Source: Phallusia mammillata (taxonomy: Eukaryota > Chordata > Ascidiacea > Phlebobranchia > Ascidiidae). Taken from it: 64,000 bases of DNA. The notes beneath the pieces are model-generated. The model had not been told where the DNA came from. It made no database searches and was given only the letters and a program-made list of their open reading frames with translations. Positions 38,286 to 49,391 of this stretch are shown here, piece after piece. The stretch lies in contig QLIY01000466.1 in NCBI GenBank assembly GCA_003260075.1, positions 59,189 through 123,188 on the forward strand. The letters are read 5' to 3'. Each line of letters opens with the position of its first letter. Position 1 is the stretch's first letter. A program made the position numbers and the translations under genes.

Positions 38286-38947
38286 CTACGTGTTCAAAAG
38301 CTTCTCAATATTTTGCACTATTTCTTCGGTTTCACGCATGGTAACTTGTCCGTAAGCGTCTGATCGGAAATTCTGCTCGCTGGACGCGGGAGATCGAACC
38401 TCGACTCTCGGTGGAGCGTATCCCCTGTAACTTGACGTTTCACTTGCCAGCAAATCCGCCGAATAACTTCTAGCTAGTGACGTCGAAGGTCTTCTTGGGG
38501 AGGCTGGTGCCGAACATGGTGACTTAGCAGCGATGTCATCAGGCGCTACGTCACGACGAATTATGCAATGATTTTTACGCTGTACATTGTCATCGGCGTG
38601 CAGAGATGAGGCGGGTGGTGACGAAACACTCGATATGGGGCTTAACCTTGATGACGTAGGCGTCTGGTGATCGAATGACGTCACTCGCGGTGTTGACTCA
38701 ATGATTGGTCTCATGGGAGAGTAGTATCCGTTTTGGGGATGCGCCCGAGTAGCATTTACAACGTTTGAGTAAATTGAGCTGAGGTCGGAAGCTGGGTAGC
38801 CGGCGAAGTAACGTATCGGGGTAGCTTCTGGAATCGGTTCCAGATCCACCTGTCGCTGCTGCTCCGGATGCGGTAAGTGATTCTGTGGTAGTGGACAGAG
38901 TTGCACATACATCGAGTTTGGGTTGTCAATGAACGCTGGTGGTTCAA
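38286..38947 (-). CDS. Protocadherin B exon 17 (C-terminus)
   Basis: Long last exon, about 219 residues and TAG. Pro/Ser-rich, probably disordered. Ends with a short acidic/amphipathic stretch RETEEIVQNIEKLLNT that may form a helix. No similarity to the gene A C-terminus is visible. Confidence 0.89.
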
Positions 38948-41900
38948 CTAAAATTATGAAAATGCAAATTGAGATGATGAAAAAAGAAATCCTGTCTTAT
39001 TACCAAAAAGGAAAAAAAATAATTGTGTTTTCCTACCGTAAGGGCTTGGTGGCATCCAGCACGCATCGCTGTGTCCGTATTTCAAACATAATTCTGTGCA
39101 TCGCCTTGAAAGCTGATTGGTTGGTCGATCTGATATGTCACTTTTGGCACTCACGTGAGATGAATTGGAACGGAAACGGGAAATGTCTAAAAAGAGAGCT
39201 TATAAATTAAAGTTCAGAACCAAATTGTGTAGGGTATATGTGGAGTAATGGGGGTTACTAAAGATTTGTCTTCACTTTTTTGGATCAAGCAATATAGGAA
39301 GGCCTTTTCCATTGTAATTTGAATTGTTTTTCAATGTGATGTAAACGCTTATTTAAGTAAGCAAAATAATGTACCTAACTTACCATGATCGTATGTGACG
39401 TCACAGCTTGCAACATCCGGGTCACTGTCCCCACGCCCACTATCGCCATCATGTGATGAGGATGTCAGCAAATGGGGAACAGACTGAAATTTTTCCGGGA
39501 AATTGGATCGGCTGCAACTGCTCTGCGAATAACCTCTTCCTAAACTTCGGGTCGAGTTACGTAGATGGCGCGTCATCATGACGTCATTGCGTGACGAATT
39601 TGTGACGTCAGTGTTGGAAGCGGTTAGATTCAAGTCAGTTCTGTAAATACATTGTAAGTATTATTATCATTTCTGAATTTTTAAAATGTGCGCTTATTTT
39701 TTCAAGCAAGCAGAATTTTTGCTGGTGAAACATATTTTGGAAAACTTACTTTGTTTTATTGCCTTCGTCCCACAACACACTTGTGTCTCCCATGTCAGTT
39801 TCCTGGGAAACCACTCGTCTCGCGTCGATTGGTTTGTGTTTCAAACTGCTCACTGATACGCGACTCCACTCACTGTCATCTTGCGACACCTTGTGGCACG
39901 CGTAAGTCCGGGTTTGCTAAACAAAATTATGTTTGTTTTTCACTGCTTTATATCGTTTGTTTGGAATCTTATAACAAATGAACAAAAAAATTGTCTAAAT
40001 GTAGCAACATGAACTGGTCATAAGGCCCTTACCAATACAAAGTAATAGTCATATCAAAATTAAAGGACAACAAATAATATTAAACTTTTTTAAATTTTTG
40101 ATGGCAAATTTGATTTACCAGAAAGGTTTACCTAAAAATAACGGGAACTTGTTTATACCAGTTTGGTTAAACTCACCTTTTTAGAGGCTCTGCATCTTAG
40201 GAATATTATCACTACAACCACTGTGATGAGAAGTAGCGATGACGCTAACGCGATAATGATAATGATGTTTGGTGACGTTCCAGCTCGTGCGGGAGGAAAC
40301 AAGCTGGGAAGAACATCGCGATCCGTGATTATGACGTTGATGTGACGTATACTGCTGAGTGACGTAGGTCCATGGTCACGGGCCTAAGAGTAAATACATT
40401 TAGGATTTTAGTTTATATTTTTGGCCTTTTCATGCTATTATCCGCAAAATTTATTTAAAATAAATTAAGCCCAAGTTTTGAATTGGTTCGTGACATAAGA
40501 ATAAGGATTAGGCGATTATTCGACATGCGATTTACTGAAGTCGATATTACATAGATATTATTCACCTTCGGAATAACATTAGAGAAACACTTTCCGAAAA
40601 CTGAACACAAAAACTACAAGCTTACCATGATTGTAACCAAGTATGAACCCAACACGTTATTGAGGTCAGACATGGTTGTGTTAAGTCGAAGGTCGCCTGT
40701 GTTGGAATCAAGAATAAAAACTGGTGTGTCGATTTCCGCTGCTCCATTTATGGCGGCGATTGAATAGTTAACTTCACCACTTGGGCCCAAATCATAGTCA
40801 GAAGCCTGCAAAATACACAATCAAGGATTAAAATCTTAAATATAACCTAAAAACAATTTGTGCTACAAGACTTTATCATGCGAAACTTCAAAAGTATTTT
40901 GCGAAAACCTTGGCAATAAATAAAGTAGCAAAATAGTTCAAAATAATTTTAAGATATTTAGAGTACATTTGTACTGGAAAAAGCTTGATATCATTTCAAT
41001 CAAACTAAGGCCCGAGGTATACAGTTATAATACTTACTTGAATTCGTAGTATGACGTCATCACGTATGATGGTTGCATGGACAGTCATGTTGTCTTCTGG
41101 TGGATACGTAAATAGAGGAGAGTTGTCGTTGACGTCGTTAATCCTTACAGTTAGTTTGCAGGAACTAGAAAGAACTTTGGGAACACCTCCATCTCTTGCT
41201 TCCACAGTTAACTAAAACGTAAAATCAAGTTAAATTCAGAATCTTGTGTTTTGACACCACAATACGTCTTGACAAATTGTGCACTGTTTTTTTAAAATTT
41301 AACAGTTGTGTCTTTAACGATATTTTGCAGTTAACAGCCTAATGCAGTTAAAATAAATTTGCTGAGTCTTGGTTTGTCAACGTTCTTCTGTTAAAGCTAA
41401 GATGGACATATTCATACTGGGATCAGCCCTGAAGCGTCGATGCAGACCAGCGATCTCGGCATACAATGGGGTATGGGGAGGATATGGGAATATTTGAATG
41501 CTTGAGAGACCAGCTGATTCGGTACAACGCCTTTAATAGGCCTGGCGTAGTATGATTCTTCTGTTAAGTTTGTTTTGCTTACCGTGTACGAGTCTCTCGC
41601 TTCTCTGTCTAGTGGACGCACAAGAGTTAGTCTTCCAGTATGAGGTTCGATCGAGAATGTCCCTTCACTGTGCACAATCGAATATATGACGTCACCGTTT
41701 GATGACGCAACCACCTCGCCGTACTGGAACAAAAAGGTTTTATTGCAAAATGGTTCAGGAAACGACGTAATAATGCCACTTTATAAGTACCCGAGAAAAA
41801 TTGTATAACTTTGTAGTATCATTTATCACAAACATTTTTTTAGATTACTGTCGAGTTAAGTGGCATGAGTAGTTTATCTTGAGCTGTTTTTTATTGTAAA

Positions 41901-44900
41901 CACCGGTCATCTATAAAATATACCAAAAGACAACAGAACCTCTGAGAACAATATATATATTGTTAACCCTACTTATTTCCTCTCAAGTGAAACAAAAGTT
42001 GTTTTCACTGTTTAATTTGACTGCAAGCAAACTACAAAACAAATCATTAAGTTAATGACAATATTGCACCTCGTTTTCAGTAAAAGATGGTTTGTTCTGT
42101 GAATCGCCATCGACAGCTTGAAGAGTTGTAACAAACTCTCCCACTGGTGTGTCCTCGTCTAAAGTGACAGTCACCTCAGGTTCAGAAAATATGGGTGAAT
42201 TATCGTTCACATCAAGAACCACAAGGTCAATACTGGTGTTGGAGCATCTGCAAAGTTTTAAGATGCAATTCATCACTGCTGTCCAATTTGAAGTTTGCAA
42301 TTATAGTGACGGCGACGGTTGCAATACAATGCATTTAATATATACAAACTGTTTGGAAATTGTGGAGTAGATCAAGCTGTTTTATATGGTTCTATTTATG
42401 TAGCGCTTCTTGTGTTTTTGGTTTAAACATAATGCTGGATTATTCCAGATAGTTTTTTATTGTGTTATGCGGTTATAACACCGACACAATTGGTTAAACA
42501 GAGATTAATGTTTTACTAGTGATAGATATACCAAATAAGGTTCTTTTGACAACTGCATTATGCATAGGCTACCGTTCTCCCCCCCCCCAACACCGACACA
42601 ATTGGTTAAACAGAGATTAATGTTTTACTAGTGATAAATATACCAAATAAGGTTCTTTTGACAACTGCATTATGCATACCGTTCGATATATGTCGCCTTC
42701 ATCATGGTAAATAGCAAAGGTAACATGTAATATTGTATATACAGGAAAGTGACGGGTTTGAAACGGTATGCAGTTAATTTAAAGTATGCTTACAGTTTTG
42801 GAAATCCTTTGTCGCAAGCTCTCAACACAATTTTATATTTGTTTTCATCTTCCCGATCTAACTGCGTCGCAATTCCAAGTAACCCGGTTGAGTCGAGTTG
42901 AAATCGATTTGTCACATCATCGCCATACTCGCCACTTGAGGGCACTACTGTTTCTATTTCAATAGTGACGTCAGCATTTGGTCCGAGATCAGCGTCAGTG
43001 GCAGTGACGTAAGCAAATGCTGTTTCCTCTGGTGCGTCTTCACTTATATAAGCTGCAACAAACAAATCAAAATTTACCACTTTCGTTAAGGTTATAGAAA
43101 TAGCACATTTTCAGCGCACTTAAAATTGTTCCGCCCCCCCCCCCACTTTCGTTAAGGTTATAGAAATAGCACATTTTCAGCGCACTTAAAACTGTTCCTA
43201 TAAAAAAAACTTTAATTTCATTTTCAACTTTCTTAACTACCTGTAGTGTCTTTTCCAGGAGGAATTAGGCTGACCATAATCTCAGGTGCATTATCGTTGC
43301 TATCTCTGACATGGATTACAAGCCAAGTAAATCCTGTTTTCTGATTTGTCGAGCTCATGTCACGTGCTTCCACCCCAATACGAATCCTACCAAATTGGTC
43401 AAAAATTTTAACTTGTGATTTACTTTAGGCAAATACGTTTCTTAACAAATTATTACCCATCATGCTTTTCGCGGTCAAGTTTTTGATTCAGTGTGACGTC
43501 GCCAGTTTTTGCATCTACGTCCACCAGGTGTCGTGCGAGGGCTTTGTTCTGTTTAGACACCGAATATCGTACGGTGCCCCAGTGGCCAGTGTCCGCGTCA
43601 TGGGCCCGAACACGCGTCATAACGTAACCGGATGGAATATTTTCGTTGAGTTGGACTGAGTATTCCTGGACAAAAAAGTTATTCATAATGCACTTACAAC
43701 ACTAGACTAGTTCAAATACATACTGGTCAAATACAAAAAAAAATTTTCATAGATTTAAATTGACTATGGTACTTATGTATTAGTTATTTACTCTTTTTTA
43801 TCTGGTTGACAAAATTTTACGAAATTTGTTCCATTTCTACGTAGTATTTAATCTACAGAGGCAATTTGGTGAGTTTATAAAGGTGTTGAAATGACAATTT
43901 TTGGCTCACCTTTCTTTCAAAAATTGGCTTGTTGTCATTTGCATCAACGATTTTAACACGTAGAGGCACGTGACTTGCACGTTTGGGAGTTCCCCCGTCT
44001 TCAGCAGTTAGTTCTAATTGTTGAAAGGTAACCGTCTCAAAATCTACGTTAAAAAATATTAGTTATTTTTTCTAGAACTTTTTGCGGCAATGAATGATAA
44101 AGAAACTTTACTTACCAAGTTCGTTGACAACTTTAAGCCTCAAACTTTGCGAACCCATGTCGTTTGTAATTTGATCAACTTCGAAAAATCCGTTGTGATT
44201 TATTGAGTAAGTGATTGCTGAGTTGTTACCTGTTGACATAAAAATGTTTCAAATGTCAAAAAGTTTCAAAGTTTTCGAAAGTTACTTACATTTGCAAGCA
44301 AAAAGGGAAACAGAAAAAGAAAGCACAGAACAACGATAACGCATCTGAAGGAAACATTTTCACAACTACTCAAGCATAATGCCTCATTACCAACTCCCCC
44401 CCCCCGCAAGCAAAAAGGGAAACAGAAAAAGAAAGCACAGAACAACGATAACGTATCTGACGGAAACATTTTCACAACTACTCAAGCATAATGCCTCATT
44501 ACCAACCAGTTTTCAAATCAAACTTGCAAACGCGAGTGTTTCAAGAGTAAAATTAATCGTAGATGTTATCAGTTTTATGTGAAAGTATGCTTAGGGCAGA
44601 AATTCAAATCTCCACTTAAATATTTTACAACTCGTAAACCTAGTTTTAACTATGACCTTACACAACATATCGCACAATTTGAAGAAGGTCAAAACGCCGA
44701 AGTTTCACTTTCTAATGCGTTTTCAGGTTGTCTAATTCGTACCTAGGTCTTTATCTTTGGCAAGATATCGGTCCAGGTTGATGAATTTGCCTAATTCAGC
44801 TGTTTCGGAAACATTCACTTCAATTGATCTGACTGGAAAAGCGGGACTGTTGTCGTTGACGTCATCAACTATTACGTCAAGATCTAACATTTTTTGTTCC

Positions 44901-45697
44901 CCACTGACAAAAATCTGTAACACAAAAAATATTTTTGGTTTAAACATACAAACGCATGCGAAATGTTTTCATTATTAATTTGCATTAGATTAACTTATAG
45001 ATTAGGTGTTTTTAACTGCCGTAAAAATAATAATTGCCCACTTTTTTTCTAGAATTTCGAATTAAAACGCTTTAACAAGAGCTATTTGGTCCAAGTCAGA
45101 TCATTGTATTCAATGAATGGAGACGCTTGTGAATTAAATGTTATGTGAAATTTTTAATACTTCGTGAGCTATACATATTTGATAAATACTAATTACTGGT
45201 AAAAACAAACCTGTAAACGAATAATGCACGTGGTAGATTCACCACATAGCCGTTCTCTGTCCACTCGATTGCGCAGCGTGATCGCTCCCGTTCGAAGATC
45301 CACACCTATCCACTTGCGGCGCTGTTGAGGGTGCGTGGATGTCGTAACCAGGTTTTCTTGCAGCAGTTGATATTGTGATTTCGGTGCAGGGATGATACGA
45401 AGAATTTCAGCGACGTTTCCAATACGGTAGCCTACAATCAAATATGTTATTCTTTGAAGGTTGACGTTTTTCGATTAGCAACAGACAGAATTGAAAATAA
45501 CGTAAAAAAGCTGTACTTAAAATGCTCATTTAAACAAAACTCTCAGTTTTTTTTAATAAACTCCTACAATTTTACATAAAGGTGTAAGTACCTGTCTGTG
45601 ATTCTTCAGGAAGGTGGACGGTCTTTCGCGCAGCAGACAAGACGCACGATGACGTCACAAGAAGAGCTACAAGAGTGCTCGAAGCATCGAAATGCAT
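38286..45697 (-). CDS. Protocadherin B, complete 17-exon gene
   Basis: Paralogue of protocadherin A in the same orientation about 22 kb away. Coding exons in transcript order: 45697-45592, 45431-45211, 44914-44743, 44229-44116, 44043-43910, 43665-43457, 43386-43241, 43052-42794, 42247-42070, 41723-41583, 41211-41038, 40805-40626, 40383-40177, 39916-39750, 39640-39384, 39186-39037, 38947-38286. Sum 3477 nt, 1158 residues, all GT-AG introns. Seen: signal peptide after MHFDASSTL; linker motifs DDVNDNSP (126), DANDNKP (238), DSNDNAP (347), DVNDNSP (466 and 586) and ITDRDVLP (697), giving six EC repeats; Ile/Val-rich membrane helix 717-740; tail motif CTELCLKYGHSDACWMP (918-934); Ser/Pro-rich C-terminal tail. 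A splice acceptor (TTTTTTGCAG) ends just upstream of the ATG at about 45714, so a 5' UTR exon probably lies further upstream. Adhesion role is family knowledge; the partner is unknown. Confidence 0.9.
39037..39186 (-). CDS. Protocadherin B exon 16 (conserved tail motif)
   Basis: DISRFRSNSSHVSAKSDISD then CTELCLKYGHSDACWMP. Acceptor TTTTTAG, donor ACG|GTAGGA, phase 1. Confidence 0.87.
39384..39640 (-). CDS. Protocadherin B exon 15 (cytoplasmic)
   Basis: Ser/Asn-rich segment with FPEKFQSVPHLLTSSSHDGD. Holds three of the window's TGACGTCA palindromes. Phase 1. By phase it covers gene A exons 16 plus 17. Confidence 0.85.
39750..39916 (-). CDS. Protocadherin B exon 14 (cytoplasmic)
   Basis: QTRTYACHKVSQDDSEWSRV, EGNKTK end. 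Polar cytoplasmic segment. Donor AAA|GTAAGT, phase 2. Confidence 0.84.
40177..40383 (-). CDS. Protocadherin B exon 13 (membrane helix)
   Basis: End of EC6 (ARDHGPTSLSS, ITDRDVLP), stalk, then NIIIIIALASSLLLITVVVV helix and LRCRASKK stop-transfer. Phase 0 donor AAG|GTGAGT. Confidence 0.9.
40626..40805 (-). CDS. Protocadherin B exon 12 (EC6)
   Basis: ASDYDLGPSGEVNYSIAAIN, DSNTGDLRLNTTMSDLNN. Phase 0 donor ATG|GTAAGC. Confidence 0.9.
41038..41211 (-). CDS. Protocadherin B exon 11 (EC5-EC6 linker)
   Basis: LTVEARDGGVPKVLSSSCKL, linker INDVNDNSPLF, EDNMTVHATI. Phase 0 donor CAA|GTAAGT. Confidence 0.9.
41411..41560 (+). mobile_element. SINE copy in protocadherin B intron 10
   Basis: Starts ATACTGGGATCAGC and ends GGCCTGGCGTAGTATGA, the same ends as the copy in gene A intron 11 but in opposite orientation. 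The tRNA boxes are degraded. Confidence 0.65.
41583..41723 (-). CDS. Protocadherin B exon 10 (EC5)
   Basis: SSNGDVIYSIVHSEGTFSI, TLVRPLDREARDSYT. Phase 0 donor ACG|GTAAGC. Confidence 0.89.
42070..42247 (-). CDS. Protocadherin B exon 9 (EC4-EC5 linker)
   Basis: Begins CSNTSIDLVVLDVNDNSPIF, with a canonical linker where gene A has the degenerate LDENEFEP. Then LDEDTPVGEFVTTLQAVDGD. Phase 0. Confidence 0.9.
42477..42683 (+). repeat. Direct copies (about 100 bp) around a 10-C run at 42579-42588
   Basis: Copies 42477-42578 and 42589-42683. The second lacks 5 bases (GGCTA). In protocadherin B intron 8. Confidence 0.85.
42794..43052 (-). CDS. Protocadherin B exon 8 (EC4)
   Basis: AYISEDAPEETAFAYVTATD, DADLGPNADV, LDREDENKYKIVLRACDKG. 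One exon where gene A has two (8 and 9). Phase 2. Confidence 0.9.
43079..43199 (+). repeat. Direct copies (55 bp) around an 11-C run at 43134-43144
   Basis: Copies 43079-43133 and 43145-43199. In protocadherin B intron 7. Confidence 0.83.
43241..43386 (-). CDS. Protocadherin B exon 7 (EC3-EC4 linker)
   Basis: IGVEARDMSSTNQKTGFT, linker RDSNDNAPEI. Phase 1 donor CAG|GTAGTT. Confidence 0.88.
43457..43665 (-). CDS. Protocadherin B exon 6 (EC3)
   Basis: EYSVQLNENIPSGYVMTRV, AHDADTG, DAKTGDVTLNQKLDREKHDG: classic cadherin Ca2+-binding segments. Donor TGG|GTAATA, phase 2. Confidence 0.89.
43910..44043 (-). CDS. Protocadherin B exon 5 (EC2-EC3 linker)
   Basis: LELTAEDGGTPKRASHVPLR, linker VDANDNKPIF. 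Phase 0 donor AAG|GTGAGC. Confidence 0.89.
44116..44229 (-). CDS. Protocadherin B exon 4 (EC2)
   Basis: GNNSAITYSINHNGFFEV, SLRLKVVNEL. Acceptor CAACAG, donor TTG|GTAAGT, phase 1. Confidence 0.87.
44294..44507 (+). repeat. Direct copies (102 bp) around a 10-C run at 44396-44405
   Basis: Copies 44294-44395 and 44406-44507, about two substitutions apart. In protocadherin B intron 3. Confidence 0.85.
44743..44914 (-). CDS. Protocadherin B exon 3 (EC1-EC2 linker)
   Basis: LDLDVIVDDVNDNSPAFPV linker and the start of EC2 (VSETAELGKFINLDRYLAKD). Phase 1. Clear counterpart of gene A exon 3. Confidence 0.9.
45211..45431 (-). CDS. Protocadherin B exon 2 (EC1)
   Basis: EC1: GYRIGNVAEILRIIP to VDRERLCGESTTC. 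Two extra cysteines flank the GEST loop, as is common in protocadherin EC1. Phase 0. Confidence 0.89.
45592..45697 (-). CDS. Protocadherin B exon 1 (signal peptide)
   Basis: MHFDASSTLVALLVTSSCVL signal peptide, then SAARKTVHLPEESQT, start of EC1. Phase 1 donor ACAG|GTACTT. Confidence 0.86.
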
Positions 45698-45713
45698 TTT
45701 ACTGCCACTGTTC

Positions 45714-46998
45714 TGCAAAAAAATAGCAAATTATTGAAATTATTTAGCAAATTATTAGACTTTACAAAAGAAAGTAATTAGAACACAAAATCGTTTTTCG
45801 TTTTTGCAATGTTTTGCTACTTTTATAACGAAGTGTTTTTGCTTTACTTTATGTACTGCTGGCAGGTATATGTACACCAAGTTATACACCAGTGTGTTTG
45901 CTTTAGCAATCTTAACGATCAAAAAACTTTACTTCCAAGTCTGTCTGTGCAGTTTTGCGTCAGAACCCATAACACGGAGTCGTCTTGGGTTTAAACAAAC
46001 TCAAATATTGTCTAACTGTAACCTAACCCCTGCGGTTCGGGGTAGGGCACTATTCGGGTGAAACTCGTAAACATCAGTGTAGAGAAATGGGGTTATGCAG
46101 TCAAATAGCGGGTATATGTACTATGATTGCAGTTGGAAGTGCCAAGGCTCGTAATTTAACTTGATAAATTACAGTGGCAAAATGAATGGCGGATGAGGTT
46201 TTACACCGGCAAATGTGTATTTACGCACAATACGGTTGTTAAGCAAACTTTGAATGATTAATCTTTTTGCCAACTTTCGTAAACTGAAAAAAAGTTTGTT
46301 GCCAACGTTTTAGTTTGTCTGCTAAACCGCATTTTTTGGTTTGTCTTTGCATAAAATTGCACGTGGATATATCAATGAAGTTATTTTCGAAGCCTATATA
46401 TTTACTTTCAAGTATGAACACTAAACCATGCAGAAGCCACTGTATAGAATTGCATGAAATCATAGAAATTGCATGAAATCATACGTTAAAAATTACCCAA
46501 TTATGAACGATCAAAAGGCGACAAACGTAAACCTTAGTGAGTTTTTGTGGCTACATGCAAATTAACATTACGTGGTATAGCATAATATATTTTAGATAAA
46601 AAATTGGATATTCGATTTTTTGTCCCAATACGCACACTTGCGGAAATCTCACTTCAGCTCATATTTGATGTTCCAACTTTTTCAAGTCCTCAACACTGCA
46701 CGCAGCGATTATTTTACTAACCGGGGTAATTACATGCGAAGTACAACAGCAGTAGCAGAAGCAGTCCCTTCAAATGCAGCTGCCCCTTCTCATCACACTA
46801 CAAGCATTGTCGCTCGCAAAAACTTATGTCCCATGACCGTTACGCTGCCAGGTTTCAATTGTTTGGCACAGAAGAACACTTAAGAAGACCCACGATGGAT
46901 GGCTTTTATTTCAAGCACGCGAACAGTTTGAAACGATACAAGACCTAAGGATGCCCTTCCGCTCTTGGCTTGTCAATTTACTGACATTTGATTAGTGT
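45714..46998. other. Region upstream of protocadherin B
   Basis: Starts beyond the acceptor before the first coding exon. Expected to hold the rest of the 5' UTR and possibly the promoter; I cannot place either. Confidence 0.35.
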
Positions 46999-47240
46999 TA
47001 AACATTGGACCAAACGCAGTATGGGCAGTTTTCGCGCAGTATTTTTACACCCTGAACGCGAACTCAAAATATGATAAAAGGTACCTTTTGAAAACGATAA
47101 TATCTGCAACTTTACCCCCCCCCCTAAACATTGGACCAAACGCAGTATGGGCAGTTTTCGCGCAGTATTTTTGCACCCTGAACGCGAACTCAAAATATGA
47201 TAAAAGGTACCATTTGAAAACGATAATGTCTGCAACTTTC
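46999..47240 (+). repeat. Direct copies (116 bp) around a 10-C run at 47115-47124
   Basis: Copies 46999-47114 and 47125-47240 differ at three positions by eye (about 2.6%). Confidence 0.87.
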
Positions 47241-47349
47241 GAATAATCGACAACACTACTATATGTAGTCATTAGTCGATTACAACATGATACTAGATAG
47301 CGTACACATCATTTACTGTGCAGAAAACAACAACGTTTTTTAGTTTTAA

Positions 47350-47646
47350 AAGATTTTCGAACAACTTTCGAAAATGTTTGTATTGGATCCAAACAGTTAT
47401 GTTAGAAAATCCATGACAGGCGTCTTATTTGTGATCAAATATCATCTATAGGTTATCTTGGCTCTAAACATACAGATTTTTGCCTTTAGAGACCCCCCCC
47501 CCCAAGATTTTCGAACAACTTTCGAAAATGTTTGTATTGGATCCAAACAGTGTTATTAGAAAATCCATGACAGGCGTCTTATTTGTGATCAAATATCATC
47601 TATGGGTTATCTTAGCGCTAAACATACAGATTTTTGCCTTTAGAGA
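47350..47646 (+). repeat. Direct copies (143 bp) around an 11-C run at 47493-47503
   Basis: Copies 47350-47492 and 47504-47646, with a few substitutions. The next join is only about 230 bp away. Confidence 0.87.
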
Positions 47647-49182
47647 TTTCGACAAAAGCCACACACATCGAACACTTTGTCCACTCTAAAACCGTTACGA
47701 CCCATTTGAACCCTTTCAGATTCGAATCGGCGGATGACCAATGATTGAAGGGCATATAAATTGGCTTGTATTGTTGCCTGTTTTGTCCGATTTGGTAGTA
47801 ATGCTGTGTTGGTATAAGCAATGCAATTGTGCGTGCCCTAAATTCAAGCCACACTGTCTATTAATGGTAATGCATTGGTGCTACAGATTACATAAGATTT
47901 TTTTGCCCATTGGCGTATTGATTTTATCGTGTGTGTGTATTGTGATGTATCGCTTTCAGAATTAATACCACCATTAAAGGCTAATAGAGATATACAGCGT
48001 TTAAAGGCGCGATTATTTGAATTTAATGCGATCTATGTATGTCATTGGTTCCACGTACTGAGTATCAATCTATAAAAGCTAATAATATGTGACATTCTTC
48101 CGAATAACATTTTGCGCTTTTCAAACATTCACGATGTGGTAAGTGTGTGAGTAGGTGATCAATGCGAATAATTTACATTAATGTGATACAGGTATGGAAG
48201 AATCAAAATCTTCAGTATTATAAAAGACACGAAACAATACACCAATCGTAATGATTTACGCATTTAGTGAATGATGCTAAACTTCGAGAAAAATGTTCAA
48301 TATTAAATTAGATTAAACTTTAACTTTTGCACTAATGTAAATCCGACATTAAACTTTACACGCGCAAGTCCATTTACAAGCGCAACGGCATTTTCAAGTT
48401 CATTAAAATCTACCCCATACGTTAAATCAATAGAACATAACAACATGATGAAAAAGCGAACTTATAGCCTAACTGCAAACTAAAAATGTGCAGCTAAATT
48501 CTTTAGGTTCCTGTGTCTCGTTTTTGGCCCCAACTAGCCAGAAAACAAACCCAAGTCAAACATATCCAATTTCTACAATTCAACGTTGCACAAAGCTCTC
48601 AAGCCGAAGAATGCAACACGTATATATTTTAAGGTAGTTTGTCAAGTTAAACCTAGATCATGTCAAAAGATAACGCTCCGGTCTTGGTCAGAATTTTTTT
48701 GTCTATTCATCAGTGTCATCAATATGTTCGAGTCTCGGAGGATAGAATTTTCTAACAAGTTAAGTAATCAATTGACGCTTTTAAACCGGATTAGGGTTCT
48801 TGGTCGGACACGTCTGCTAACGTGATTAACTTGTAAGACGCCGCGTTATTGGACATTGTAATCTTTCACCAGGCAAGTTGGTAATAAGTTGTAATACCGA
48901 AAGACCATGTAATTATTGACGGGCCTTGTTGGTAATTAGTTAAACGTTAGAACGACCTGTTTAAGTTTGTGTTTTTATGTCGTAAGCAGTAATAATTAGT
49001 TAGTTTAAACTGTCTTTTCACAGTTGCCTTAATTTCCTAATTAGTTTTAAACCACATGTACAATGTGGGTTGCCTACCAAATTCGTAAAATATAATCGTC
49101 CCAATTTTATCTACAATTCACCTGTATACGTTTGTGCATGTTACATAGTGACCTGATGTTCTAGAACACGTATAAATGAAGA
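47647..49182. other. Intergenic, no gene seen
   Basis: No supported coding exon, RNA gene or repeat with clear ends. Confidence 0.4.
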
Positions 49183-49391
49183 ATATTTTTCAAGATTAAA
49201 CTTTGCCTAAAGTAGTTGTACTAACCACAAGCCTATTTTCAAATATTTTATTTCACGGTGGAATTTATGAAACTAGATAGGCCCCCCCCCCATATTTTTC
49301 AAGATTAAACTTTGCCTAAAGTAGTTGTACTAACCACAACCCTATTTTCAAATATTTTATTTCACAGTGGCATTTATGAAACTAGATAGCG
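49183..49391 (+). repeat. Direct copies (about 99 bp) around a 10-C run at 49282-49291
   Basis: Copies 49183-49281 and 49292-49391. Confidence 0.85.

Noticed and set aside
38923-39210. Plus-strand frame
   Set aside because: Mirror of protocadherin B exon 16 and the adjoining intron.
40163-40345. Plus-strand frame with Ile/Met runs
   Set aside because: Mirror of the membrane-helix exon of protocadherin B.
46978-47272. Frame with an internal protein repeat
   Set aside because: The repeat is the duplicated allele across a 10-C join.
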